Assembly (NCBI RefSeq): GCF_031127835.1
Contig: NZ_JARXHX010000012.1
Span: 1 to 64,000 of the forward strand
Length of the DNA: 64,000 bases
Source of the DNA: Pelagicoccus sp. SDUM812002
GTDB taxonomy: Bacteria > Verrucomicrobiota > Verrucomicrobiia > Opitutales > Opitutaceae
Reading direction: 5' to 3'
The notes beneath the pieces are model-generated. The model had not been told where the DNA came from. It did not search any database and saw only the letters and a list, made by a program, of their open reading frames with translations. Below are positions 45,266 through 54,065 of this stretch, in pieces (the first letter of the stretch is position 1; each line of letters starts with the position of its first letter). A program made the position numbers and the translations under genes.

Positions 45266-46342
45266 CTAGCAGGGCAAGATCATGGCAGCGTCATACAAAT
45301 CTGGCCTGAACACTCTCCGAGCAGCCTCCGTCTTCGCTGAGGAAGCCCCCCGTGCGCAGGAACGGCCCAATCTATCTAGTACCCAATCAGTGTCCGACTC
45401 GGACGGCCGAGCGGAGTTACCGTGGTAAAACCTCAGAAATCCCGGGCGGTGTTCAACGCGACCCAATCCGTAGTTGAAAGATGGCGACAGACAGTGCTCC
45501 AAAAGCTCGACTGGGCAGTTCACTCGCTTCTTGTCGCTTAGTAGCTCAGCGATACGTCGGCGCTCCGTAGGATCCTCGCAAATTGCGCATGCCTCCACGA
45601 TCGCCGCTATGAGGGCGACATTCTCCTCTTCGTGCTCGATGGCGTAGTCCTCTCTCACCATGAGAACCTTTTCAGGATGCCCTGAACTAAGATCTTCGGA
45701 GTTGACCGGCGACCAACCAATTTTGTCGCCGATAGCCCGGCTTGCCCAAGGTTCGCCCACGCAAAACCCGTCGATCGTGCCGGCAGCCAGATTACGACAC
45801 ATCTGCGCAGGAGGGAGCGTCACCAGCTCTACATCTGTATCTGGGTCTATATCAGCGGAGACGAGCCATTCGCGCAGGTGAAAATTGTGCGGTGAACAGG
45901 CGTAGACCGTAGCGAACTTGTACTTACGAAAGGCCTTCCGATTATCCACATCGACTTTCAGCGTCTCCTTGTTCTTAACGCCGCGATGGCGGAGTTCCTC
46001 GGAGAGGACCACCGCATTTCCTCCCCGGCTGATTACCATTCCCGCCACACAAGGAACTGTCGCAGAGTCTAGGCCCAACGTCGCAACGAATGGAAGCGTC
46101 GACAGAGCGTGCGCCGCCTCAAGCTCTCCAAATAGTACCTTCTCGCGGATTGTCGCCCATCCCACCTCGCGGCTCAAAGCCACGTTCAAACCATAGCTCT
46201 CGAATATGCCGAATTGGTCAGCCACCAGCAAGGGGGCTGCATCAACCAGACCAATGTAGCCCAATCGAATCGCTGTTCTGCGTTTTCCAACTACTCTGGG
46301 CATAGCAATTGCTGCAGGAGCCTTTTTCTCGAAATCGTCCAT
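45266..46342 (-). CDS. NasS-like cytoplasmic nitrate-binding protein
   Basis: A 358-residue relative of NrtA without a signal peptide. Family segments: IRLGYIGLVDAAPLLVADQFGIFESYGLNVALSREVG in part, FGELEAAHALSTLP, TLPPAQMCRNLAAGTIDGFCVGEPWASRAIGDK and NPEKVL-like GHPEKVLMVRED. Cytoplasmic members such as NasS sense nitrate/nitrite and hold the RNA-binding antiterminator NasT inactive. No NasT (ANTAR) gene is in the window. The ATG at 46303 (MPRVVGKRRTA) may be the true start, because the candidate promoter at 46356 would leave only ~3 leader bases for 46342. Divergent from the LysR gene. Confidence 0.82.
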   Translation of the reverse strand: MDDFEKKAPAAIAMPRVVGKRRTAIRLGYIGLVDAAPLLVADQFGIFESYGLNVALSREVGWATIREKVLFGELEAAHALSTLPFVATLGLDSATVPCVAGMVISRGGNAVVLSEELRHRGVKNKETLKVDVDNRKAFRKYKFATVYACSPHNFHLREWLVSADIDPDTDVELVTLPPAQMCRNLAAGTIDGFCVGEPWASRAIGDKIGWSPVNSEDLSSGHPEKVLMVREDYAIEHEEENVALIAAIVEACAICEDPTERRRIAELLSDKKRVNCPVELLEHCLSPSFNYGLGRVEHRPGFLRFYHGNSARPSESDTDWVLDRLGRSCARGASSAKTEAARRVFRPDLYDAAMILPC

Positions 46343-46355
46343 CGAAGAAAAAGAC

Positions 46356-46371
46356 AGCGACCTTCGCGCCA
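46356..46371 (-). promoter_or_regulatory. Candidate sigma-54 promoter of the NasS-like gene
   Basis: Minus strand TGGCGCGAAGGTCGCT, GG-N10-GC spacing, sharing TGGCGCG and GCT with the nasA-operon element. It would make 46303 the more natural start codon. Confidence 0.5.
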
Positions 46372-46436
46372 ATCTGGTCTTATCGCTTGAAATCCAATTT
46401 ATTTTTATATAACCCCACGTTTCTAAAATTTCTTTC

Positions 46437-47348
46437 ATGCGTGAAGACATCATAGACAGCCGCCAGCTCCTTGCGTTCAAGACCCTCGCCGAGACAGGGA
46501 GCTTCACCTTGGCTGCCAAGCAGCTCAATCTTACGCAATCTGCCGTAAGCCACTCCATCAAGGCGCTCGAAGATGATCTTGGCTGCCCGCTCATCAACCG
46601 TCTTGGCCGTAAGATCCACCTTACAGAAGCTGGGGACATTTTTTTGGCTGCTGCCGACCGCATACACCAGCGCATGCAAAGCGTACGCGGCGAACTGGAA
46701 GCCCTCAGTCGGTGGGGAGCCGGTCGCCTGCGCATCGGAGCAGGCACGACCGCTTGCCAGTACATCCTGCCCACCGTCATTCGAGAGTTCCGCCAAACCT
46801 TTCCCGACTGTCAGCTATCCATTTCCCCCAACAATGCCAAGGAGCTCATGGACGAGCTGCGCGGCAACGAGATCGACCTAGCCCTAACGCTTTCTCCCCT
46901 TACTAATGACGACATCGACAGCCAGTCTGTTTTCGAAGATAACCTGCAGTTCGCTGTAGCCCCATCCCATCCCTGGGCCAACCGCAAGGTCGCGCCAAGC
47001 GCCGAGGTCGACGAGCAGACATTCGTGACCTACAGTAAAGGCAGCATGACCTTCGACTCGATCCGCCGCCACTTTCGATCGGAAGGACACTCTTTCAACA
47101 AGGTCATCGAGCTCGGCTCAATGGAAGCGATCAAGGAACTGGTAAAGATCGGTATCGGCGTCGGTATCATAGCTCCTTGGGTAGCCCAAAAGGAAATCGC
47201 TGACGGCAGCATCCACTTACTCGCCCCCAGCCGAAAGCAACTCAAGCGCACATGGGGCGTCTGCTACGTCAAAGGCCGCCGCCTCTCCCTCATGGAAGAG
47301 ACATTCATCGGTCTTTGCGAAAGCGTCTGCGACTGCCTCGAGCAATAG
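46437..47348 (+). CDS. LysR-family regulator
   Basis: A 303-residue LTTR. N-terminal winged helix: DSRQLLAFKTLAETGSFTLAAKQLNLTQSAVSHSIKALEDDLG; effector domain from ~90 (GRLRIGAGTTACQYILPTVI, ELVKIGIGVGIIAPWVAQKE). It is transcribed divergently from the NasS-like gene with 94 bases between, the usual arrangement for a local regulator. It resembles CysB/NtcB-like LTTRs only at superfamily level; control of nitrate genes is inference from position. Confidence 0.88.
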   Translation: MREDIIDSRQLLAFKTLAETGSFTLAAKQLNLTQSAVSHSIKALEDDLGCPLINRLGRKIHLTEAGDIFLAAADRIHQRMQSVRGELEALSRWGAGRLRIGAGTTACQYILPTVIREFRQTFPDCQLSISPNNAKELMDELRGNEIDLALTLSPLTNDDIDSQSVFEDNLQFAVAPSHPWANRKVAPSAEVDEQTFVTYSKGSMTFDSIRRHFRSEGHSFNKVIELGSMEAIKELVKIGIGVGIIAPWVAQKEIADGSIHLLAPSRKQLKRTWGVCYVKGRRLSLMEETFIGLCESVCDCLEQ

Positions 47349-47386
47349 AAGATAGGTAGCAGCAGCTTCTCTGAGGACACTAAAAC

Positions 47387-47411
47387 GAGCTCTCCGCAAA
47401 GAGCTCTTCTT
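47387..47411 (+). terminator. Terminator after the LysR gene
   Basis: GAGCTCT and AGAGCTC pair around a 6-base loop, followed by TTCTT, 38 bases after the stop. Stem strong, T-run modest. Confidence 0.65.
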
Positions 47412-47428
47412 ACAGCGGTAACTCGCAT

Positions 47429-49546
47429 TCACTCCCCCAATGCAAAGGCGATGTAATAGTTACCTCGCGGTGTACCCATTTTCCCACCACCGCAAGCGAC
47501 AGCCACATACTGGCGTCCATCGACTTCGTAAACCGAGGGCGTAGCATAAGCGCCTGCTGGAAGCTTGTACTTCCAAAGCTCCTCGCCCGTCCCCGCATCA
47601 AAGGCCCGAAAATACCCATCCTTGCTGGCACCGATAAAAAGCACCCCACCTGCTGTGACAACAGGGCCACCGTAATTCTCCGTACCCGTTGGCTGGATAC
47701 CTTGCGCCGTAAGCTCCTCAAACTCGCCAAGGGTAGTTTTCCAGACATATTCTCCCGTATTCATATCAATCGCATTGAGAGTACCCCAAGGCGGCTTCAC
47801 AGCAGGGTAGCCTTTCGAGTCCATCCAGCGTCGATATCCAGTATGGGTCCAAGGCCGAGAGTTGGCCGTTTCCTGCTTCGCAGACTTGTCGGCATGCCGA
47901 TCACCTCCATCCCTGCTCACGAGGAAGTCAACCAAAGCATCGAGATCCCTCTCCTCGAAAAATCCAAATGGCGGCATCACGCCTTTTCCTTGGGTAATCC
48001 GCTCCAAGATCCCCTCTCGTGTCATACGATCCTGGATACCGGTCAAAGCTGGAACATTCTGGGCCAGGCTCCCCTTCAGATCTGCCCCATGGCACCCTGC
48101 GCAGTTTTGCAAAAACAGCCGCTGGCCCTCGCTCTCGGCCACTGTAGCGTCAACCATAGTCAACACCCAAGGCATCTCGTTGCCATTGACGTAGAGGATA
48201 CCGTTGGGGTCGACTGCCGCTCCTCCCCACTCTCCACCCCCGTCGAAACCGGGGAAGATGATTGTCCCCTCTTTGCTTGGCGGCATGAAAGGCATGTGCG
48301 GACGCAGGGTCACGAAGCGATCCATTATCTCTCGATGTGCCTCGGGCGAAATATCCGAGATTTGGTCGGCCGAAAACTGCTGGCGGGCGAATGGAGCGGG
48401 CTTGGTCGGTAGCGGTTGCGTCGGCCAAGTCTGCTCGCCCCGCAGATCGGACCAAGGCACGGGCACTTCCTCAATTGGAAACAAGGGTTCCCCCGTTACT
48501 CTGTTAAATAGAAAAACGTGTCCCGATTTCGTGATCTGCGCGACAGCCGGAATCGATTCCCCCTCATGCTGCACCGTTAGCAGATTAGGAGGCGCCGGCA
48601 GATCCCGGTCCCACACATCGTGGTGCACAAATTGGTAGTGCCAAATTCGTTCTCCCGTCGACGCATTTAAGGCGATCAGGCAGTTGGCGAAAAGATTTTG
48701 CCCCAATCGATCTCCACCCCAAAAGTCGAAGGCAGCCGAACCTGTTGGGCAATACACGATACCGCGCTCTACATCCACGCTCATCCCCGCCCAAACATTG
48801 GCGCCCCCCACATTCTTGTACGCCTCCGCCGGCCAAGTATCGTAACCGACTTCTCCAGGTTGAGGAATCGTATTAAAGCGCCAAACCAACTCTCCGGTTC
48901 GAACATTGTAGGCGCGAATCGGTCCCGGAGCAGCCGGAGCTGGTCCCTCGCCAAGTCGCATGGGCATCACGATCAAATCCCCATAAACCACTCCCGGCGT
49001 GTTCGCCTGTACCTGCAAGCCTTCAGCGTCGCGCCCCAAGTCCGCCTTCAAGTCGACGCGTCCTGCTTCCCCGAACGTTTCGATTCGCTTACCGGTTTTG
49101 GGATCTACCGCTATCAAGAAGCGACTCACCCCAAATAGGATTCGCGACTCATCTCCGTTTGCCCAATACGCCAGTCCGCGATTCACCCCGCGACCCTCGG
49201 CGACTTCAAGCCCCTCATAAGGATCAAGCCTCCAAAGCAGTTCCCCGCTAGACGCATCCAAAGCGACCAGATCGATATTGGCATCCGTGCCATAGAGTAC
49301 GCCGTCGATGACCAGCGGATTGCACTGGATCTCCGAGTATCCCCTGTCCGCCGTCGCCCCTTCATCGCCGTCCCATATCCAGGCTGCCTCGAGACGAGAC
49401 ACATTCTCCACCGTTATCTGAGACAATTCAGAAAACTGACTCGAAGCACGATCGCCAAGATAAGCACTCCAATCCCGAGAGGAGGAGCCAAAAGAATAGG
49501 CCGAACCTAGGCAGGCCAGCGCGAGATAAGGGAAAAAGCGGGGCAT
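47429..49546 (-). CDS. PQQ-dependent dehydrogenase with embedded cytochrome c
   Basis: A 705-residue exported quinoprotein. Signal sequence MPRFFPYLALACLGSAYS; beta-propeller repeats such as DLVALDASSGELLWRLDPYEG, AYNVRTGELVWRFNT and ALNASTGERIWHYQFVHHDVWDRDL (quinoprotein tryptophan docking). A cytochrome c domain (GQRLFLQNCAGCHGADLKGSL ... VMPPFGFF with Met ligand) is inserted at ~450-530 before the final blades (GEYVWKTTLGEF, AFDAGTGEELWKYKLPAG). It oxidises a sugar or alcohol in the periplasm and passes electrons to its own haem. No PQQ synthesis genes are nearby. Confidence 0.88.
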   Translation of the reverse strand: MPRFFPYLALACLGSAYSFGSSSRDWSAYLGDRASSQFSELSQITVENVSRLEAAWIWDGDEGATADRGYSEIQCNPLVIDGVLYGTDANIDLVALDASSGELLWRLDPYEGLEVAEGRGVNRGLAYWANGDESRILFGVSRFLIAVDPKTGKRIETFGEAGRVDLKADLGRDAEGLQVQANTPGVVYGDLIVMPMRLGEGPAPAAPGPIRAYNVRTGELVWRFNTIPQPGEVGYDTWPAEAYKNVGGANVWAGMSVDVERGIVYCPTGSAAFDFWGGDRLGQNLFANCLIALNASTGERIWHYQFVHHDVWDRDLPAPPNLLTVQHEGESIPAVAQITKSGHVFLFNRVTGEPLFPIEEVPVPWSDLRGEQTWPTQPLPTKPAPFARQQFSADQISDISPEAHREIMDRFVTLRPHMPFMPPSKEGTIIFPGFDGGGEWGGAAVDPNGILYVNGNEMPWVLTMVDATVAESEGQRLFLQNCAGCHGADLKGSLAQNVPALTGIQDRMTREGILERITQGKGVMPPFGFFEERDLDALVDFLVSRDGGDRHADKSAKQETANSRPWTHTGYRRWMDSKGYPAVKPPWGTLNAIDMNTGEYVWKTTLGEFEELTAQGIQPTGTENYGGPVVTAGGVLFIGASKDGYFRAFDAGTGEELWKYKLPAGAYATPSVYEVDGRQYVAVACGGGKMGTPRGNYYIAFALGE

Positions 49547-49664
49547 CCAAAAACACTCAAACAAATCGCCCGCCTAATCAATCCCGCAGCGCTGCATCTG
49601 CCAACCTCAGCGAAACGTTTTGGCTTACCGAAGTCGTCGATCGTTCTGTAGTAACTGAAACGCC

Positions 49665-50483
49665 TCACTGTACTAAAAACTGGATCTCCGTCAGATACTT
49701 CTTCGAATTACCCCGCAGAATCATGCCCGGTCCCTTGTGGTAAACCTCTCGCGATGGACACAGCAGCCGAAGGTCCCGACTTTTCACTTCCGCGAAGAGC
49801 TTCGCGTAACTCTCGTACAACCTCTCGTAAGGCCCACGATGCAAAAGCGTCAAGGCAAGCCCTCCCGCCAGCTTACGGCAATACAAGAGCTCATGGTCAA
49901 CGACCTTCTTCACTTCAAAACAAGGTTCGAAATTCGCATCCTGATCCCTGTATTCGCCATCGAAATACAGACACATGGGCTTACCGGTCAAGACACGTCC
50001 CGCCCGCCGACCCAAAATGCGAAATCCTTGTCCCGCCTCTGAATAGTGCCCTCTGATACGATGCCCGGCCACGAGCATGTCCGGCACCGTTTTCTCTACG
50101 ACAGATTCCCCTGAACCTGCGAACCCAGACTCCGCGAACTGCCCGCTCACAACCAATTCGATATCCGCAATAGAATCTTGAAACCGTTTCACCCGCTTTT
50201 CGAGATCCCGACGCTTCTCCTGCAGACGGTCCAGCAGGTCATCGTCTTCCTCGCAACTGTCCAGCACCTCCTTGATTTCGGATAGCGAAAAGCCAAGTTC
50301 CTTCAAATTCGCGACCACCCGAGCTTCGCCCACCTGCTCCTGCGAGTAGTAGCGGTATCCAGATTCCGGATCCACAAAATCAGGCACCAGCACACCCTTT
50401 TCATGGTACAGTCGTAAAGCCTTCACCGAAGCCCGCGTAATTTGAGAAAACTCTCCAATCGAGTACTGCATTGATTTCCCCAC
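49665..50483 (-). CDS. MerR-family regulator with GyrI-like effector domain
   Basis: A 272-residue protein. MerR winged helix at ~5-75 (YSIGEFSQITRASVKALRLYHEKGVLVPDFVDPESGYRYYS), coiled coil (DLLDRLQEKRRDLEKRVKRF), and a C-terminal GyrI/BmrR-like ligand-binding domain (GLALTLLHRGPYERLYESYAKLF). A BmrR-type drug or metabolite sensor. The gene starts 2 bases after the GyrI-like gene; MQYSIGEFS at 50471 is an alternative start. Ligand unknown. Confidence 0.88.
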   Translation of the reverse strand: MGKSMQYSIGEFSQITRASVKALRLYHEKGVLVPDFVDPESGYRYYSQEQVGEARVVANLKELGFSLSEIKEVLDSCEEDDDLLDRLQEKRRDLEKRVKRFQDSIADIELVVSGQFAESGFAGSGESVVEKTVPDMLVAGHRIRGHYSEAGQGFRILGRRAGRVLTGKPMCLYFDGEYRDQDANFEPCFEVKKVVDHELLYCRKLAGGLALTLLHRGPYERLYESYAKLFAEVKSRDLRLLCPSREVYHKGPGMILRGNSKKYLTEIQFLVQ

Positions 50484-50485
50484 CC

Positions 50486-51097
50486 TTACCGCATCGCTTG
50501 GCGAAGCACGGTCTTCAACTTTTCCGGAGCTGTACGCCGCGGGTCGCTCAGATAGATCTCGTGATGTTTGTTGAAACGCTGCTTTCCCAATTCCTCTATT
50601 TTCTCGTGCACCCGCGTGACGTTAGGCCCCTCCTCCTCGAACGGCCCTACGTGCAGAATCTGAGCCGACTCCCCTTCCTCAAAGCACTCGAACCGAACGC
50701 TTTCGAGCAACGCCGGATTCTTCTTCTTACGAACCGCGTCCACCGCCTCAGCGAACATCTCTTCAGATACGAAATCCGGCTGCATAATCATCAACGTCCA
50801 CCTCCACTCGTCTCGGCGCCGTTCGATAAAAGCGTTCATGTCATCAGCCCACCAAAGACCCTCCAGCGGAGGCACCACATAATCCTGAGCGGTCGGTCCC
50901 AGCTTCGACATAAACTTCAATGTATACGCCAGTGGATACAGAGACTCCATCGATTCCCCAAATTCCTTCGAGCGTCCTGGATCTCCCACCCCATCGATCA
51001 TCAAAAAGTTCATGGCAGGAACATTCACTACAGAAACCGCCTTTGCCGACGGCTGGTAAAGTGCCTTACGATCCTTCTTAAAATCTATCTTACTCAT
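50486..51097 (-). CDS. GyrI-like small-molecule binding protein
   Basis: A 203-residue protein starting MSKIDFKKDRKALYQPSAK. It belongs to the stand-alone GyrI-like group: VVNVPAMNFLMIDGVGDPG, WWADDMNAFIERRRDEWRWTLMIMQP and SAQILHVGPFEEEGPNVTRVHEKI, ending HHEIYLSDPRRTAPEKLKTVLRQ. Such proteins bind or hydrolyse hydrophobic xenobiotics. It is the first gene of a two-gene operon with the MerR/GyrI regulator. Confidence 0.85.
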   Translation of the reverse strand: MSKIDFKKDRKALYQPSAKAVSVVNVPAMNFLMIDGVGDPGRSKEFGESMESLYPLAYTLKFMSKLGPTAQDYVVPPLEGLWWADDMNAFIERRRDEWRWTLMIMQPDFVSEEMFAEAVDAVRKKKNPALLESVRFECFEEGESAQILHVGPFEEEGPNVTRVHEKIEELGKQRFNKHHEIYLSDPRRTAPEKLKTVLRQAMR

Positions 51098-51274
51098 CGG
51101 GCCAAAACATAATCCCTCCCCCAAGGGAAGAGTCAGTAAAGAAATACGTGCCTTAAGGCCGTTGGGCACCCCTTAAAGCCGACCCTCCTAGTGCAAGTTT
51201 TCCAGCCAATAAAGATTGACCCGCTGCCGAAGCGGCAAGCGACGAGACATCGAGGATGACGTGACCACCCAAAC

Positions 51275-51302
51275 ACAAAAACGCCTCCGGAAGTTGGAGG
51301 CG
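51275..51302 (-). terminator. Terminator after tRNA-Phe
   Basis: Minus-strand stem CGCCTCC/GGAGGCG with a 7-base loop followed by five T, 28 bases beyond the tRNA 3' end. Confidence 0.88.
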
Positions 51303-51329
51303 CTTTCTACGGACATACCGTGCAATCAG

Positions 51330-51405
<76 letters not shown>

Positions 51406-51673
51406 GCTGATAGAAAGATTTCGGACAATAGAAGCGGGGCTTGGTCCGTCAATGGGAAACTTCAACAAAAGACAGATTTAAGCTTAACCTCCTTCTCAAG
51501 AGAAAGTTACCGAAGCAAAGCACCCCCTAAATCAAACTGATTCACTCCAGTCAGCCCTCGTTTCAATACAAACACCGTTGCCCAAAAAACACTGCGGAAC
51601 GATTAATTTATTAGGTGCAATTCAATGCACCTTTAACCTTGAAAAAAACTCTGACAAGATCGTACTGGAGGAC

Positions 51674-52438
51674 ATGACCCTGAAAGCCCCAAGGATTCCA
51701 CTCGTCCTCTCCATTTTTCTGCTGTCGCAACTCTTAGGAAACGCGGTCGGCAAGCCAGAAGCGAATACAGCCGTATCTATAAAGAGACAGATTGAACCCC
51801 GCTACCCGGGATGGGCATACACGCATGGAGTGAGCAGCGGTTACGCAAAAATTGCCTTCTACGTCGACGAAAATGGAATTGCATCCGACTTCCTCCCAAT
51901 AGAGTACACCTACGAAGCCTTTGCGGACGAACTGATGAGTACCATCAAGAAGTGGGACTTCATCCCCGCCACGCAAAACGGCGCACCGGTCAAAAGCGTC
52001 TGCCACGCCTACTGGGAATTTCGACCGGATCGAGCCATCGAAACCAATGCGCTTTTCGACACCAGCAAACGAATGGACGGAAACGGTAAGAATGCCTTCC
52101 GAACCTTGAAATACCGAGAGGATGACGAACTGGACTCGCGCATCGGCATGACAGCGTTCCCCGGCCTGGCCATAACCCGAGACTCCAGCTTGCTAGACCT
52201 AGACCGCCAAACCGTTCGTGCTCACGTCAGTTTCTTCGTCGATCAGCGGGGCAAGGTCGTACTACCGCACATCGTCGACACCACCGACCCGCAAGTGAGC
52301 GATCAACTTGAGCAAGCGTTCAAACAAGCGGCGTTCGCCTTACCAACCTACAAAGGCGAGCCCACCATCGCCCTCATCGAACGAACTTACGATTTCCCCA
52401 TCCTTTGGGTCGACGAGGAGCTCCCACAAAGCCTCTAA
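51674..52438 (+). CDS. Exported protein with two TonB-C-like domains
   Basis: A 254-residue protein; start at MTLKAPRIPLVLS, with GGAGGAC directly upstream as ribosome site and a signal peptide to about AVGKPE. Two TonB C-terminal-like repeats: RYPGWAYTHGVSSGYAKIAF ... MSTIKKWDFIPATQNG and RAHVSFFVDQRGKVVLPHIV ... LPTYKGEP. No membrane anchor or proline spacer, so not a transducer by itself. Related in design to the one-domain protein at 15492. Function unknown. Confidence 0.75.
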   Translation: MTLKAPRIPLVLSIFLLSQLLGNAVGKPEANTAVSIKRQIEPRYPGWAYTHGVSSGYAKIAFYVDENGIASDFLPIEYTYEAFADELMSTIKKWDFIPATQNGAPVKSVCHAYWEFRPDRAIETNALFDTSKRMDGNGKNAFRTLKYREDDELDSRIGMTAFPGLAITRDSSLLDLDRQTVRAHVSFFVDQRGKVVLPHIVDTTDPQVSDQLEQAFKQAAFALPTYKGEPTIALIERTYDFPILWVDEELPQSL

Positions 52439-52577
52439 AGCGTGCCTCTGCCTAGGCAGACCCGAATACCGGAGGATCAGCCCCTCCGTAGGCGGCGTTC
52501 AGTCTTCTAGGCTGTGAACATGGGCACGAAGTGTATTCACAAGACTGCGACAGAGACACATCCCTTCCTTACAGAAC

Positions 52578-54065
52578 CTAGTTGAGCGGCATCGGAGCTT
52601 TTTCCACATTCCAAACACGACCGTTGGCAACGGTGAATACGGATCTACCGCGAAGTCCGCTCTCGCCGGTCATCGCGCTGTGGTAATGCGGATCCTCCAG
52701 CTGAGAAGCTAGGGCGGCTTCGTCTACTTGGTACGCGGCCTCCGGCTCAAAAATCGCCAGGTTCGCCATCGCCCCATCGGTCATCGTTCCGACTTCGAAG
52801 GGAAAATCGAAGAACTGGGCCATATGCTTTGCTGGATTAATTGACGCAAGCAGATCGATGTCCCGCTGCGTGTAACCGTAGCGATTCACTAACTCACTGT
52901 AAAACTGCAGGCTGTGCTCTATGTTTCGAGTGCCGGGCGCCCCGGGCAGACCATTCTTAAATTTCTTGGAAGCGAGGGCATGGGGGGCATGGTCTGTACC
53001 GAAGAAAATCGAGCCATCTCCTGAGCGCACCGAATCTCGAGTGGTCTCGATCAAGCTCAACTGATCCTCGCGACTCGGATGCGCCGGACGACGGTAATTG
53101 ATAAGAGCTGTCTCCCGCTTCTGCGTGAGCAAACGCTCTCGACACCAGTATACATAGTCGAGTCCGACCTCTGCCGGCAACGCATAGGGCATCACACTGC
53201 GAGCATCCAATATCTGCTGCAGCGCTGGACCGGTCGGAATATGCCGAGCCAGCAGACTGCTGAGTCCCGCCTCTTTCGCGAGCTTCATGGTTTCCGCCTG
53301 GCAAGCTAGCACCGTGTCGCCATTGAAGTACTCGTGGTGCAGCAAAACCTCATCCGGTTGTATCCGCTTTTTGTATTCTACGATAGACTCCTCCTCTCGC
53401 GCTTGGTCGTTATGGTAGGAAACCGCCTGCCCCCTCCAGAGCTCGAACATATCGCGTCGCGTTTGACCGGTGAGCCCCGATCCACCAAAAGTCGAGCCGA
53501 AATCCTTACCCTCGTGACCCATAATCGCTTCCGCTCCCGGTTCCATTCGTGGCCACATTACGATCGGAAAAAGAGCATGCTCAGTATAGTGCTTCTGAAT
53601 TCGCTCATGCCGATACGGACCCACAGGGCCCCATGGTGTGTTTCCCATTGCGCCGACGACGCACACGCCTCCTTTTAACGCCGCCAGACAGCCAGACCGT
53701 ATCGAATAGAGCGCATTAGCCGCAACGATTTTCGCGACCAAAGAGTCGTAGTCCACTCCCTCTGGGCCAAACTCCTCTACCTCCCGTCGCGTCGGTATCG
53801 CAGTTTCCCGGAAATGCACATGCGGGTCGAAACGGCCGAGCGCGATGTGAACGGAGTCAGGCAAAACGATATCGGCGGACCCCCTTTTCCCGAGTTCTAG
53901 TTTCAACGGAGCGCCAGGGGTGCAGGTAACTGCCCCCGCAGCGAGCGTTCCATCGTCGAGATGGATATTCCTGGACGATATGCGTAACGAAGATTTCGAG
54001 TCTGACACGAAGAAACAGGGAATCGGAACAGGCCGAGGGGGCAAGCGCGGAGTGAAGGCCGCCAC
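52578..54065 (-). CDS. Dihydroorotase-like amidohydrolase
   Basis: A 495-residue amidohydrolase. Metal-binding HxH in GRFDPHVHFRE, catalytic-site motifs GAMGNTPWGPVGPY, EVLLHHEYFNGDTV, LLARHIPTGPALQQI and FFGTDHAPHALASKK (Asp base), and a C-terminal composite domain ending GRSVFTVANGRVWNVE. DPHVHFRE and GTDHAPH are dihydroorotase hallmarks, so pyrimidine synthesis (carbamoyl-aspartate cyclisation) is the best guess. It is longer than typical PyrC and has an ~80-residue N-terminal part, so another cyclic amidase role is possible. Single gene. Confidence 0.8.
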   Translation of the reverse strand: MAAFTPRLPPRPVPIPCFFVSDSKSSLRISSRNIHLDDGTLAAGAVTCTPGAPLKLELGKRGSADIVLPDSVHIALGRFDPHVHFRETAIPTRREVEEFGPEGVDYDSLVAKIVAANALYSIRSGCLAALKGGVCVVGAMGNTPWGPVGPYRHERIQKHYTEHALFPIVMWPRMEPGAEAIMGHEGKDFGSTFGGSGLTGQTRRDMFELWRGQAVSYHNDQAREEESIVEYKKRIQPDEVLLHHEYFNGDTVLACQAETMKLAKEAGLSSLLARHIPTGPALQQILDARSVMPYALPAEVGLDYVYWCRERLLTQKRETALINYRRPAHPSREDQLSLIETTRDSVRSGDGSIFFGTDHAPHALASKKFKNGLPGAPGTRNIEHSLQFYSELVNRYGYTQRDIDLLASINPAKHMAQFFDFPFEVGTMTDGAMANLAIFEPEAAYQVDEAALASQLEDPHYHSAMTGESGLRGRSVFTVANGRVWNVEKAPMPLN

